Positions 45,621 to 57,747 of a stretch of 64,000 bases of DNA are shown piece by piece (the first letter of the stretch is position 1; each line of letters begins with the position of its first letter). Origin of the DNA: Buxus sempervirens (Eukaryota; Streptophyta; Magnoliopsida; Buxales; Buxaceae); assembly GCA_947561395.2 (NCBI GenBank), contig OX387190.1:25290858-25354857 (forward strand), written 5' to 3'. A program made the translations under genes and the position numbers. Under the pieces are notes generated by a model. It was not told the origin of the DNA, searched no databases, and was given only the letters and a program-made list of their open reading frames with translations.

Positions 45621-48600
45621 TCAAGGAGAAATCTCTGCCCTCTGCACATCAACATTTCTAACAGGCCCTTGGAACCATTTCCTTGCATCTAAAACCCACC
45701 AAATCGTTATTAGTGTCAAAGCTATTCCCACAGCAATAGGTGCATAGTTGAAATTATCCCACTTCAGAGGGTAGAGAGTTGGTAATAGGAAAACTGAACA
45801 AGTATAACAAATCCACAAGAAAGCTACCAAGCAAATTGGCCTGCTTGCTCTTCCCAAATAAAAGGGTCCTGGAGTAAAATTCTTCTCATTCATGACCATC
45901 CTAGCGAAAATTGGCACAGCATAACTACCAACCAACCCAACAGTATTCATGGAAATGATAGCAGAGAAGACAACTGTGAGTTTCAATATGGGTAATCCAA
46001 TAATAATGGAGATCGCCGTACACAACCACACTGCATTTCTTGGAACCTTGTGCTTTGTGTGCACTTGTCGCCAGACCGACGAAAATGGAAATCCCTTATC
46101 CCTTGATAATGCATAAACCTACAATAAAGTAAATGAAGTCATGAGGAATGGAAAATTTTACATGAAACATGGACAAAAGCAGGGGATGGAGGATGGATTT
46201 TCATACTACTCTGGCAGCACTAGCCATGACTGAGAGTCCACAAAAGAAGAAGGATCCCCAGATGATAATGAGAAAAACTATGGCTCCATTAGCACTATTG
46301 AACCTTCCATGGAATGCATCATATATTATCTGTGCTGGTACATATGCCCCAGCAGTCTCATTGTTCACATCAAATAAGTATCCTGGATCCTGCGTGAGAG
46401 TTACAATCTCATGTAAAATTGATGCTTACTTCTAGAAGAAATATTAAAAGTTGATAAAATATTTAGAAGGGTACCTACTTGGATGCTGAAAGTAAGAGCT
46501 AAGAAGTATGCAAATCCAAATAATGAAATGATCCCTATACTAGCAAGAATTGCAATGGGGCCAGTCTTGTCTGAGCCTTTTGTTTCTTCTGTTAGATGTG
46601 TGGCAGCATCATAGCCATATAGACAGTAATGGCTTAGAAGGGCTGATAAGATAACAGCATAAGGTTTGCTGCTTATTCCAGTTGACTCTGGAGATGTCTC
46701 AAAATGGGTGAACACATAAGAGGCAGATCTTGTTTGTTGTGTCACCAGAGGAAGCATTATAATCACAACCAACCCACCAATGACCTGCATGGATCTCATG
46801 CAAAGGGAGTCAGAAAGATTAGTAAGAAAATTTTGCAGCACATTCTAAAGAAAGCTTGACTGTACAAAATACTTAACATATCACTGCAACAAGAAAAGTT
46901 TCCAAGAAACAGATAAATGAAGGAAAAGTTTGATAAGTTCCTTACCATCAAAGCATAACCTTCATTTACACTTTTTAAGCCTAGATTTGGACTGGAATAG
47001 ACATTGGATAGAAATAAATGGAAAATACAAAGCCAGAAACCACCAAAACTAGCAGAACTGATTTGGAGCCACTATGGATTTTATTTTATGAAGATAGAAG
47101 TTGTGTTTTTGGTGCTAAAATTCATATTGAACTGGAGTTATTACATAGTAAATTTCACACCTGTTGCATGAACTTTTTTCATAATGAAATTTATTTAGGT
47201 ATTGAGCAGGTCATTTTCTAGGTATAGAAGTTGTTTCTATCTGAAAAGGTCGTATTTATATTCTTGCAGGTTATAGACTTAGAATCAAACGTTGTTTAAA
47301 GGCGAAAGGTAGTTCTGATATATACATGACGTTTCATGCTTCACTTCAGAAAACAACCCAGTGAAAACTATACCTGCCACCATATGGAAATCATGCATAG
47401 AAACGCAATTACTTCCAACGCAAATATGTTGAGCACTGCCCATATGATGTTTAGGCCAATGTACATGCACAATACTACGCCACGAGGAGCAAAGTAGCCT
47501 CCTCCCTTGTTTGTTCCAGTACATAATAAAATGATAATCTGCAAAATCTGTGCTGCTGAATAAGCCTACAATCAAGCAGAAGAAAATTTTTTATCATCAA
47601 AAAACTTTTATGCCTATAGCTCTAGTATAAATGCTGATATGAATGTTAATGCATTGCACACAGCACCAGGAAACATGAATCATTTCTGGATCCTTCTTCA
47701 ATATGCACAGCTAAAGGGGAAAGTGAATACATGATTCTTTAGACTAATTATTAGCTAGTTAACAATGACTGTCATGCAAAGTCTTACGTACTGTTAAGGA
47801 TCGTTCATCTTTTGCTAACAAATGGGGTTAGATCATTCAAGAAAAAATAAGTTGAGAGACAGAAGTGTAAGTTAAAGCAAAGAGACAGTACCTGAGCACC
47901 TATTCCAAATATAAGGCCAATGATCTCCAGCCAAGCGCAGAACCATGACGTAAATGGTCCCCATTTGGGGCCAGCCAAATGCGCAACCCAGAAATAAAGG
48001 GATCCAGTAGTCTGTACACACAAGCAAGTGCTTCAAAATGTTAAGCTAAAAGGAAAATGGCAAGAATATTTGAATTTTGTAAACTGAATGGATTTACTTG
48101 ATAAATTAGTATAAGCATAAAAATCAATTTGCGTAGCAAAATAGGGTGGTTCAGTAATCCAAAAAGTCTGCTCTTATGAGCAAAATATATAAAAAAAAAC
48201 AAAGAATATGAATATATCAATTAAGAAATGAAACAAAATTCAAGGGAAGCGAAAAAAAAGGCAATTAATCTTATGCCAGAGCTTATCATAAAGGGAAAAG
48301 ATAGAAAAGAAACAAACTGGGAAAGAGGAGCAGATCTCAGCCATGGCTATCCCAACAAACCAGGTGAAGAATGTCACCACTATCCATCCCCATACGATGC
48401 TTGCAGGACCTGCATAAAGTAGGCTAGGGCCATAGAGAGGTGTTCCTGTGAAAATTGCCACGCTCGAGAATGTAATTGCAAGTGTCTTGAAAAGATTCTG
48501 CAGAAACAAGAAATTTGAATACAGTAACAAAAAAGAACAATGAGAAAGGAAAGAAATGGAAAACCCAACTAAAATTGACCAAGGAAGTAACCATTTGTAC

Positions 48601-48797
48601 AAAAGGTTCTTTGAAATGCATCATAGAAGAAGCAAAAACAAGCCCCACAAAAATGAATTTAAACATTAAAAATAAGGAAAGAGGAGGGGATTTGATAACC
48701 AACTAACCATCTCTCTTCTTAGTTCTTGCTTGTAGCCGAGCTCATTGAGACGCTTCTCTCCCGAATCCATCTTGGGATGCTCCTCCTCGGAAACCAT
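45621..48797 (-). CDS. BAT1-type amino-acid/GABA permease, seven exons
   Basis: Exons on the minus strand are 48797-48708, 48497-48318, 48011-47892, 47565-47374, 46784-46479, 46389-46210 and 46118-45621. All have GT-AG borders and every exon is a whole number of codons. The 521-residue product matches the bidirectional amino-acid transporter BAT1 (about 516 residues in Arabidopsis; APC superfamily, 12 membrane spans). Landmarks are ELGYKQELRREM at the N terminus, WFVGIAMAEICSSFP then TTGSLYFWVAHLAGPKWGP, GYDAATHLTEETKGSDKTGP (family GYDA..H..EET motif), RDKGFPFSSVWRQ and a C-terminal WW..DARKWFQGP. BAT1 proteins move amino acids or GABA across plasma or mitochondrial membranes. The gene appears intact, with a duplicated last exon 0.9 kb downstream. 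Confidence 0.93.
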
Positions 48798-48854
48798 CTT
48801 TCCAGTAAGTACCAATTCCAATCCAATCGATACCATGAATGAGTGTCAGAGAAG

Positions 48855-48864
48855 TTATTATATA
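48855..48864 (-). promoter_or_regulatory. TATA-like box upstream of the permease gene
   Basis: On the minus strand TATATAATAA lies about 58 bases before the ATG. That is close for a TATA box but possible with a short 5' UTR. An alternative promoter further upstream cannot be excluded. Confidence 0.35.
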
Positions 48865-48869
48865 CAGTT

Positions 48870-49504
48870 CCTTATTACTACAATAGTCAGGAATCATGGG
48901 CGGTGGCTACGAATTGGTCGTGATAGTAACTCCATTAAATATGGATCAACATAGAATTTAACATTGAATCACTAGGAAAAAAAAAAATGTAGAACATAAA
49001 GCAGCAAAGAGCAGAAAGAAGGGGTCTCTTAAAGCCTACTGGTAGACTCTGAAAAATATGCTTTAATATAGCAATGTGGTTTTCTTTTGGTTTTTCTGGC
49101 TCTTCCTCTACCATATTTGTATCTTTCTCTTTGTTTTTTCCTTCCCTTTAGTCGAAAGCAAACTAAGAAGTCAATATCAATCAAAAAAGAAAAAGGGATT
49201 GGTTTGAATTTCTGTTAACCCAAATATAATAAAAAAAAAATGGAGGTTTGAATTTCTGTTGCTAGGCGCCATTCTGTCTCTTTCAGGACATAGAAACGTA
49301 GATATAATATGGTAGTGAAGGGGTGTGTAGAGGTTGGTGGTGCAGTGAATCTGAACAATTAAATGACACCATCACTGGGCCACTCTAAACTAAAATGAAA
49401 AAACCGGTTTGCTCTGGTTTTGTTATGGTTCCAAAACTGATATACAGAAATTTCAGACCAAACCGAACTAAAATGGCCTAAGAATATATAAACCGGAAGT
49501 CAAA

Positions 49505-49576
<72 letters not shown>

Positions 49577-50771
49577 AGTTTTTTAATTTTTTTCTTAAAA
49601 TTTCATATTTAAATTATAGAAAATGATCGCTTTTCTGGTTTAATTATTAAAAAAAGCCATTAACTAGCCTTTTTATTATTATTTCGGAAACCTTTAAAAA
49701 ATAGCTAAGAAAAAGGCAAAATATATCCCTACAAGTTTATTTAAGTATAGATAAAATAATTTTAGAAAAGAGAAATATATTTTGCCATTATGTTAATTAT
49801 TTTTCAAAAAATTTCTTCAATAGTAAAAAAGATTAGTCAATGGCCTATTTTACAATTAAACCCAAAAAAAAAAGAAAAAAAAACAAATACTTTCTATAAA
49901 TTTCACTATATCTTTTTTCCAAACCTGAATGCATTTCCTCTAGAGCTAGAGTCTGGTGATTCAATGAAACCACCGGCTATGATGGAGTATGGATGTGTGG
50001 GCCCCCCCTACTGACATGGGCATCTGTCTATGCATTTCACGCTAGTTCCACTAAGTGGCTTCAGACGAAACTCTCTCTCCAAACAAACGCTATGTACATA
50101 CCAGAATCCTACATTTTCTTGTAGTTTCTTAATAACCAAATGTATTGAAGAAAGATATTGTTTTGCATCCAAGTCACAAGCCTTGTGATGGACTTATTAT
50201 GATCAAATAGATTGGACTCTTTCATCCCCATTTGGTATTATGCCAATAAGACATGACTTTTTCAGCTTATAATTCTATACTTTGGCCACATCTAAGGTTG
50301 ACATCTAATAACAACTTAAAAAAGAGGCAATTTAAGCATTAGAGCTTGACATATGGCACGTGCATTGAAGCTGATATCTACTTTTACATGTCTCACTTAA
50401 GAGAATCTCCATGCAAAGAATTGATGCTAGTTGCTTCTCCATAGCTTTTAATAATCATATGATCGACATATTTTGTGTAAAACGTTCATTTAAAGTTTTT
50501 AATAGTTGCTACTAATAAAAAAGAAATAGCCTATTCAAATGACTGAAATCATTTGACTTATTTTGATCTCTTTAATAAAATAGAAATAGCCTATTCAAAC
50601 CCTAGACTTTGTCCTATCCTTTTGTACCTATCTGGATTTTGGATTTCCATATGTATTTAATTACCCTCTAAATTTTTTTTTTTTTTAAATTGGTATCTCA
50701 TCCCTTTTGATTTGGTCATTCAAATATGCTCGTTGAATGAAAATATTTACTTATATACATAAACAAACCCA
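48870..50771. other. upstream spacer of the permease gene
   Basis: No gene seen. It contains AACCGG/CCAAACCGAAC words near 49395-49500 related to the hAT MITE interior, a (TA)n microsatellite at 49509-49572 and AT-rich DNA after it. Confidence 0.5.
49509..49572. repeat. (TA)n microsatellite
   Basis: About 32 uninterrupted AT dinucleotides. Confidence 0.95.
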
Positions 50772-50782
50772 AAAGATTATGA

Positions 50783-50939
50783 GTTTACATCCTGTAGGGC
50801 CTTTATCTACGATCTTATTTGCAGCTTTTCATACGATTACTTAAAAATTTACAATTATACCATTCACTGTACACATGGCATGATCACAATAAAGACTGCA
50901 AATAAGATTGTAAATAAAGGCCCTACAGGATCTCAATTG
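50783..50939. mobile_element. MULE-like MITE, 157 bp
   Basis: Long inverted repeats (ATCCTGTAGGGCCTTTAT... against its complement, 34 of 36 over the inner arm) make nearly the whole unit a hairpin. It is flanked by an exact 11-bp duplication AAAGATTATGA (50772-50782 and 50940-50950). A 9-11 bp duplication with long inverted repeats fits Mutator-like elements. Confidence 0.8.
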
Positions 50940-51390
50940 AAAGATTATGACCCGTGGATTGCCAGAAAAATATCTTTCGAAATATTTTAAAGATTCTCCA
51001 TATTCCACAAGTGATACCCTTAGTTACCTAATCCGTACAAAGCATAGCACACTCTCGCTCTCAAAACGCGAATTCACACTCTTTATCCAAATCCTCTCTA
51101 AATCTGCGAATTACAAGTTATAAGAATGCGCTCTCAAATTTAAATCATGATTTGGCTTATCTAAATCATGGTTTGACTTAATTGTCCTTATTTTAATCCT
51201 AAAATTAAGGAGGTTATGAATATTCAATAATTTAATATTAATTCTGTAGACACCCCAAATTACACAATAAAAATGATCAATAATTGGCAAAAATCACTAT
51301 TTCCTTTGAAACCAGCACAAAATTTGAGAAATGTGCATTTTTCCTTGTATCTGACAACTCAGATCGGATACAAGCGTACCTCTTCATATC

Positions 51391-52652
51391 TAAAAAACAC
51401 AGTTTAGACTCTAAATCACCTAGAGGGGGGTGAATAGGTGAAACCGATTGCGGAATAAAAAATCTATCAATTAAAAACAAGTTCTTAATTAATAGGCATG
51501 CACAAGTCTGAACAAATATCAATTCATCACACACAATTGCAAAATAGAGAAGAGACAACACAAGCAATTTGGTGACGAAGGGAAAACTCTAAGAGAACTC
51601 TCAAAGAGAAAAACCCTCCGGGCTACAAGGTGCCACCTTTGGAAATCACTATAAGAAGAAGACTTACAATAGTGGTTTAGACGACCCAACAATGACTCTG
51701 ACTCACAATGTAAATATCTGAAGAACTCTTCAGATTTGCATCCTTGCAACGATTCAGAACTCTGAATATCTCCTTAGTGAAGTGCCAAACGAACTCGCTC
51801 AGCCACCGTAGGAACTCCCACGAGCAAACTCTTCAACCCGGAACTCCAAGGTAGAAAAGAAAGAAGAAGACTGGTTTTGATGGCTCAAAGAAGAAGAGGA
51901 AAGAGGAAGAAGATCTCTCTCTCTTGCACACGTTTTTAGGGTTCTCTAAAACGTCTTGGGTAACCCTCACAATAGGCTAGACACTCCTTAAATAGGTTAG
52001 GAGAAGGAAGGGAATGAAAAGGAAACAAATCAGAAAAGATCAGATTTCTAAAATAGAAGTTTGTTTACGAACGTTCGAACGCTTAGCGAACGCGGCTCGA
52101 ACGTTTGATATAAAAATTCACTTTTCCTCTTCTCGTTCGAACGACCAGAGAACGTGTAGCGAACGCTGTTCTCGGGTTTCTCTGTGAACACCAACGGTCG
52201 AACGTGCAGCGAACGTGAGGCGAACGCTACTCTCTGGTTTCTCTGTGGAACACCAACGGTCGAACGTTCAAAGAACGTGAGGCGAACGCTACTCTCTGGT
52301 TTCTCTGTGGAACACCAACGGTCGAACGTTCAAAGAACGTGAGGCGAACGCTGCTCTTTGGTTTCTCTGTGGAACACCAACAGTCGAACGTTCAACGAAC
52401 GTGAGGCGAACGCTGCTCTCGGGTTTGTTTGTGGAACACCAACGGTCGAACGTTCAGAGAACGTGAGGCGAACGCTGCTCTCGGGTTTCTCTGTGGAACC
52501 TCAACAGTCGAACATTGGTCGATACTTTACCAATTTTGCCCCGACCTTAACCTCGTTTGAACCACATCACATAAAACCTACCCAAAAGCATTAACCACTT
52601 TAATACAACCTTTTTGACACGGAATTAAAGCCAATACAAAATAAACCTTACA
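51391..52652 (-). mobile_element. 1.26 kb LTR-like insertion, minus orientation
   Basis: Comparison with the LTR at 440 shows a clean insertion flanked by ATATC (51386-51390 and 52653-52657). Read on the minus strand it begins TGTAAGGTTTATTTTG and contains CACCTATTCACCCCCCTC near its far end. That motif I associate with Ty1/copia LTR ends in plants. The last bases do not read CA, so the class is tentative. No genes. It carries the 62-bp array. Confidence 0.6.
52135..52520. repeat. 62-bp tandem array, six units
   Basis: Units start at 52135, 52197, 52259, 52321, 52383 and 52445, exactly 62 bp apart, with a truncated seventh at 52507. Each has GTCGAACGTTC, AGAACGTGAGGCGAACGCT and TTTCTCTGTGGAACACCAAC. 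Each unit holds two or three GAACG/CGTTC words in both orientations (CGAACGTTCG-like dyads). The open frame that crosses it is a repeat artefact, since 62 is not a multiple of three. Confidence 0.92.
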
Positions 52653-52921
52653 ATATCCGACATAATTTGTCGGATATAGGCATCCCTTAACGTATCCGAC
52701 ATCATATGCCGGATACATTAAGGCACTCGTGTATCCGACCTGATATGTCGGATACATGATTTTTGCTCAAAATTAGGGTTTTCCGAGAGTTTTCACTTTT
52801 TGCCATCATATCCTTCATTAAAGGAGTGGAAATCTCGGAAATAGCCTTAGGGTTAGGGTTGGTGGACTCTAGACATCATTTTGTGTCTACCATCATGCAA
52901 ACCCTAACCCTAGCCTTTGCC

Positions 52922-52929
52922 TATAAATA
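52922..52929 (+). promoter_or_regulatory. TATA box of LTR copy 2
   Basis: TATAAATA followed by GGAGGTTCCTCCTTAAGCAA, matching LTR copy 1. Confidence 0.75.
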
Positions 52930-54791
52930 GGAGGTTCCTCCTTAAGCAAATGGCCATAAGTTGGAGATTAAAGAGCTCCGAGTGAAGAAGGGAACTGCTG
53001 CCGGACTGCTTCCAGAACCCAAGTAAACCTCAAACCTCTCTTTAATTTTCTGTTTTTACATTCTAGATCTAGATCTCTTCTTCTACCTTTCTGTAGAATA
53101 AGGCCTATGATGTGTGTATGAAAACCCTTCCCCTACTCAAAGTATCTCAAGACTCCCTAGGAGAAATGAGACTGGGGATTGATCCTAGTGCTAGAACCTA
53201 TTTGAATAAGCCTTTTGAATCTGTGAAGCCCGTTTCATATTCAAAGTACCCCAAGATTATCTTGAAGAACCGTGTTTAACGGGGAGAGAGAACTAAGGGA
53301 AACGATAATGGAACGGAACCCTAGGTTGTTTTTAGAACCCTATTTTGATTAATATGAATGCATGCTATCCTTGCTATGTTGTTTACACTTACACATACAT
53401 AGCATGTGATTTTGGCGGGAAATGCTCATATTTAGGATTTATTGCATTCGTTGTGATAAATCTGAAATAAATAGCCTCAAGCAACTCTGGAATGTTTTTA
53501 AATGGTTTTTAAAGGATTTTGATTCATCTTGCATGGATTGCACACACTTTATTACTGTTTTGGTTTGGTTTTACTCAAGAAAGGCTTAACTTGACAGCAA
53601 CTGTACCTCAACTTCGGACACTCATAACTTCATCATCCGGATGAATTTTAGAGTGATTCTAGAACCATGGGAAAGGTGAGGCTGTCTAGTTTATGTCTAC
53701 CAAATTTCATCAATTGTTATGAGGCAGATTTTTGACACCATTCTGTCGAAGTTGAGAGGTCAGTTCAGGTCAAACTGTTGAACCTATCACTTCTAATGGG
53801 CGCCATCTGCTTGTTTTAAATCCGATTCGAGTGATTCTTGTTTCTGGGCACTCCTTTATGAGTCTATTTTCAAATCCAGTTAGTTTCATAATTTTTTGAT
53901 TTAATTTGTGTCGTGGGTAGCAGATTTACTCAGAACTGCTCAACAGCACTTTTCTGGGTTAATCTGTGATCCTCGTGGCCTGTTCGGTAAGTCACCCAAG
54001 GCACATCCAAATGAATTTTTGTATGAGGCTAGTTTCCTTTGAAAGATGGCCATACACACTTCATTCACACCAAATTTCATGGATTTATATGCAGCCAATT
54101 TTTTTAGATGATTTTCCAAACTTGCTTACTTGTCACTTTTGATTATCTCCAGCAGCAACTTTAAAAGAGGCATAACTCCTAAGATTTCAACCGGATTTAA
54201 TTAAAATTTTGCATGAGATTATTATTTACCATAATCTTTCAAATGGATTTGGTTTGATTCAATTTAAAATTGGATTTGAATGATTTCAAGATAAATGGCA
54301 TTACTTTTTACGGAATTTTCCGGATTTGGCTCAACTTGGTTTTGTGCAATCTTTGCTTTGATTTCCATTTATTATTGATATTCCAGAAATGATATTGACA
54401 TGAAAGAGGATCTGGAATCCATTTGGATTTCTCATGTGAAGATATCACACATTGGTTTAATTTTTATTCAATGGTTTTAATGATCTTAACAAGCTTTCTT
54501 ACTCTTTTTGCATGAACAACACTTGGCAACCACCTTGTGTGGGTGAATGGGAGTGCCTAACACCTTCCCCCGTTCATAATCTAATCCCCTTACCCATCTC
54601 TGGATTTGATTTTCAAGTAGGGTTATTTTTACTCTAGTTTTTGCCGTTTTAGCTCTTTTTTGCTTACTTTTAATCTTTGGTGTCCATTCACATCCTAAAC
54701 CTTGAATGATGGCGACTCCTACGTTTTTGTCGAGCCCGTGTGATGACGGAGGTGGATCACCCCGGTGATTTTTTCCATGTCTCACAAATTC

Positions 54792-55130
54792 GTAGATAAC
54801 AGAAATCAAATTAGAAAAGAACTGGAAACATCCAAGAGAGTTTTTAGGAGAAAATAAAGGCTTCTCATTCGTCCTGTGACCCCCTTTTTCCAAATCTTTA
54901 TTTTCTTTCTTTAAGCAATCAAGAGATTCAAGTTTAGTAGGACTCTTTTCTCTACTTAATTTTCGTTCTTATTTGAGCTTGATGGGAACTCTTCTTTTAC
55001 AATCAAACCAAAAAAAAAACTCTTCTTTTACGATCACCTTTTTTTTTTCTTTTTACTTATTTTTTTTATTTGAGATTGAATAATGATGATAATAATTATT
55101 AATGTTTGTTTCTACTATCATTTTTATGAG

Positions 55131-55200
<70 letters not shown>

Positions 55201-56195
55201 AATTTGCATGCTCTAAAGGCGCTCTAGACTATAGGTTACTTTTGAAATTGACGCTCTCGTGCTCTCGCTCCCGCTCTCACTCTCGATTTCGCTCTACGCT
55301 CTGGGAACTAAGGTGATACCCTTAGTGGCGATCTCTAATTGGGTTTAAGTGTGTAAATGAAATAATGCACATGCCACCTTCTAGTATAACATTCTATTCC
55401 GAAAACACCCTCTAATTTTTTTAAAATTTATTCAATCACTGAGGTGTGTTAATCCCAAGTCTTTACCCCCTCTTTGTTTCTAATTCTTTTGCTACGAACA
55501 CATCGTGCACTCCCCTTGTACAATTACAATTTAGGTTTTGGATTGCACCAAACTCGAACTGACACTATCTTGAATTATAAATCACCATACCCTAGACTAT
55601 AAGGGAAAGGTCCTCGTTTTGTCCTTGATATGATTTAGTTGCACCAAAAAGACCTACAGAAGGGGAAAAATCATACGGATCATCACACCATTTGCAATAA
55701 CGCCCTTTAAGTCTTATCATATTTAAGTTTTAGAGGCACTTAAATTGCATGAATTTAGATATATGAATTGTAGATCTCTTGACTTACAATTCATGTAATT
55801 AGCATTATATATAGAATCAATGTTGTCATCATCATTTTGGTTAATTACCGCTGGTGAGGAAGAGAGACAATAATGTTTTCCTAAATTGAAAACCAAATTA
55901 CAAGGCAATGTGACAATCGTGTGTCATGTTATCGGGGTCAATAAACATTTTGCTCACAGCAGAACGATCATATGGCATTATGGACTTCATTTAGCCATAG
56001 CCTACAGCCCATACCGTCTAAGTACTTTGCCACCATTATCAGCTTTCACACGATACATGCATTGACAAGAGACAACTCACTTTTGAGTCCCATATACCAA
56101 TCATAAGTTCCTAACTTGGCAAAACTGCAAGTTCTTTCACACTAACCAACAAGTGCTTGCCCTATTGATTCCTCTTAAAGAATTGCATTGATTTT
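54792..56195. other. spacer without a recognised gene
   Basis: Contains a (TA)n tract (55132-55197) and a run of GCTCTCGCTCCCGCTCTC-like words at about 55250-55300. The CTCTCGCTCTCAAAACGCG at 51051 is similar, so this may be the same AT/GCTC repeat on either side of the LTR. No gene. Confidence 0.45.
55132..55197. repeat. (TA)n microsatellite
   Basis: About 33 AT dinucleotides. The Ile-Tyr open frame crossing it is not a gene. Confidence 0.95.
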
Positions 56196-56199
56196 TCTA

Positions 56200-56360
56200 T
56201 AAGATTTCATTTCAATTGGAATTTGGTTGTTCACAATGTAACGTACGAGGATCCCTGCTAAACATGCATGGCTGAATGGTTTAGCGCCCAACTCATAATT
56301 GGCAAATTCATAGGTTCAATTACTGTTGGATGCATGCCAACGGGAACGTTCAATATAGTG
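56200..56360 (+). other. nuclear insertion of plastid DNA (NUPT fossil)
   Basis: Plastid sequence around trnI-CAU is recognisable. ACGAGGATCCCTGCTAA lies before the tRNA, and CATGCCAACGGGAACGTTCAA after it (plastid: CACGCCAATGGGAACCTTCAA, from memory). Many C-to-T and G-to-A type differences indicate an old copy. Confidence 0.75.
56262..56334 (+). pseudogene. trnI-CAU: plastid trnI-CAU pseudogene
   Basis: The body CATGGCTGAATGG, GCGCCCAACTCATAATTGGC, then TAGGTTCAATTACT and GGATGCA matches plastid tRNA-Ile(CAU). The anticodon CAT is at 56294-56296. Acceptor-stem mismatches (ACATGCA against GGATGCA) and T-arm changes show that it no longer folds perfectly. A tRNA read by plastid polymerase would not be expected to work in the nucleus. 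Confidence 0.85.
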
Positions 56361-57362
56361 TTCCTTTTATCACCATGGTTTATCCTACACCCTCATAGTA
56401 CTACCAAGGTCCTTAATCGACAATCCTTGATTAGTTGATAATCTTAGATTTGGTTTTTATTAAATCAATTTCAATTCTGTTCTAAGTTAAATTAAACAAA
56501 ACCTAGTGATTTCCTGAGGTACAGCATTAGGTCTTCAATCTTCACAAGCTCTAATATACACCAGAAGACTCCTAGACATCCTAGACGCCACATAGTCATC
56601 GAATTGACAATACCAATCTAAAGGGAGTGCATAAATCTACCTATGACACTAAGATTTGCTAGTCTTCCGAGAGGAAACTAGCAAATCATACAAGGTTTGG
56701 GGCGGGTTCTAACAAACTTGAACCTACCCATATAAGGGTTTGGCCCATACCAAACCTTAACCCACCTCTATAAGTTGGTAATGAAGATTGTCGGGTTGAC
56801 CCAACTATACTATAAAATGCAAAAAGAAAAAATTAATTATTTAAATAGAACATTATATTAATAATATAATTATTTTCATAAAATATATATTTTTTATATA
56901 TAATATATATTAAATCTAATATTTTAATGAATTAAGGTTAAAGTAAGGACAGGTTGAACTAAACCCTAACTCACCCCTAACCAGATTTATCCTGGATGAA
57001 ATCCATAGTGATCCTACGACAAACCCTACTGCTATCATGTGTAGCATCTTACAGCTACTACATTTTTTATATTTTTAAATGTGAAATGTCACTTCAACTG
57101 ACATTTCATATTGAAAAATATGAAACCTATAGTAGCCGTGTATGCTACAAGGTTTGTTGCAGGATACCAAACTGTAACCATTATGGGTGGGCGCAGTTAT
57201 CCAATTCAACCCTCCCCATTACCATCCCTACACACCACAAGGAATGCACCTGACCAAGCTTGCAAATATGCTCGATTGTGAGGAGAACAAGAAATAATTT
57301 TATCTTTGAAGGTAAGTCTACAAATAATTCAACCCTCCCCATTTCCATCCCTACACACTACA
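56361..57362. other. spacer with a GGGTTGGGC-type repeat
   Basis: The repeat at 56700-56990 is related to 23725-23880 (TTTGGCCCATACCAAACC; ACCCTAACTCACCCCTAACC). Two CCCTCCCCATT(A/T)CCATCCCTACACAC phrases occur at about 57210 and 57330. No gene. Confidence 0.45.
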
Positions 57363-57642
57363 TGTAAAACCCCGACCCTAATTATATACTAATTATTAAG
57401 TTTATTTATTTAAAGTGAGACTATTAGACTAATTAAGCACTTATGATATGAAGATGAGGTGGATGTGAATTATGCCTAAGAATTGGGAAAAAAACTTGAA
57501 GTATGTTGAAGGTTTATTAAAGTAAGCTTAATTAAAGTTATGTTTAAATTTCAATTGGCTAAGGTATCCTCCAATTAGTTCTAGTGAATTGGAAATCAAA
57601 TTCTGAAAAATTGAAGTTAAACGTGAAAATTTTCCTTGATGT
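57363..57642 (+). mobile_element. 5' fragment of a TGTAAAACCCC-type LTR element
   Basis: It starts TGTAAAACCCCGACCC, the same style of end as elements B and C, and is cut after about 280 bp by the Ogre-like LTR at 57643. It has no genes and is a fossil fragment. Confidence 0.5.
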
Positions 57643-57747
57643 TGTAGACACCCCAAATTGCACTACAAGATGAGAAAATAAAGAAAAATTTGTAATTGGA
57701 ATTTGAAACAAGTCAAAAAAGACAAACAAATTGGTCAAACTTGTTTT

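Larger units (their letters stand above)
51343..52757. repeat. GTATCCGG-type palindrome array, split by an insertion
   Basis: One unit lies at 51343-51378 (TGTATCTGAC... GATCGGATACA). After the insertion come AATATCCGACATAATTTGTCGG (in two halves with the target), GTATCCGACATC... GCCGGATAC and GTATCCGACCTG... GTCGGATAC. The four units correspond one to one to those at 477-620. Several arms keep pairing through matched changes (CCGGC/GCCGG to CCGAC/GTCGG). Confidence 0.8.
51245..54786 (+). mobile_element. Ogre/Tat-like solo LTR, copy 2
   Basis: TGTAGACACCCC start, CATGTCTCACA end, flanked by the 5-bp duplication AATTC (51240-51244 and 54787-54791). It aligns with the LTR at 440-2707. It has no primer site or genes, so it is a solo LTR. 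A 1.26 kb insertion (51391-52652) splits its palindrome array. Apart from that insertion it looks whole as an LTR. Confidence 0.9.

Noticed and set aside
52358-52594. 78-codon frame across the 62-bp array
   Set aside because: The repeat length is not a multiple of three, so each unit is read in a different frame. No protein-level repetition is possible.
55083-55316. 77-codon frame with an Ile-Tyr run
   Set aside because: It is a read-through of a (TA)n microsatellite.
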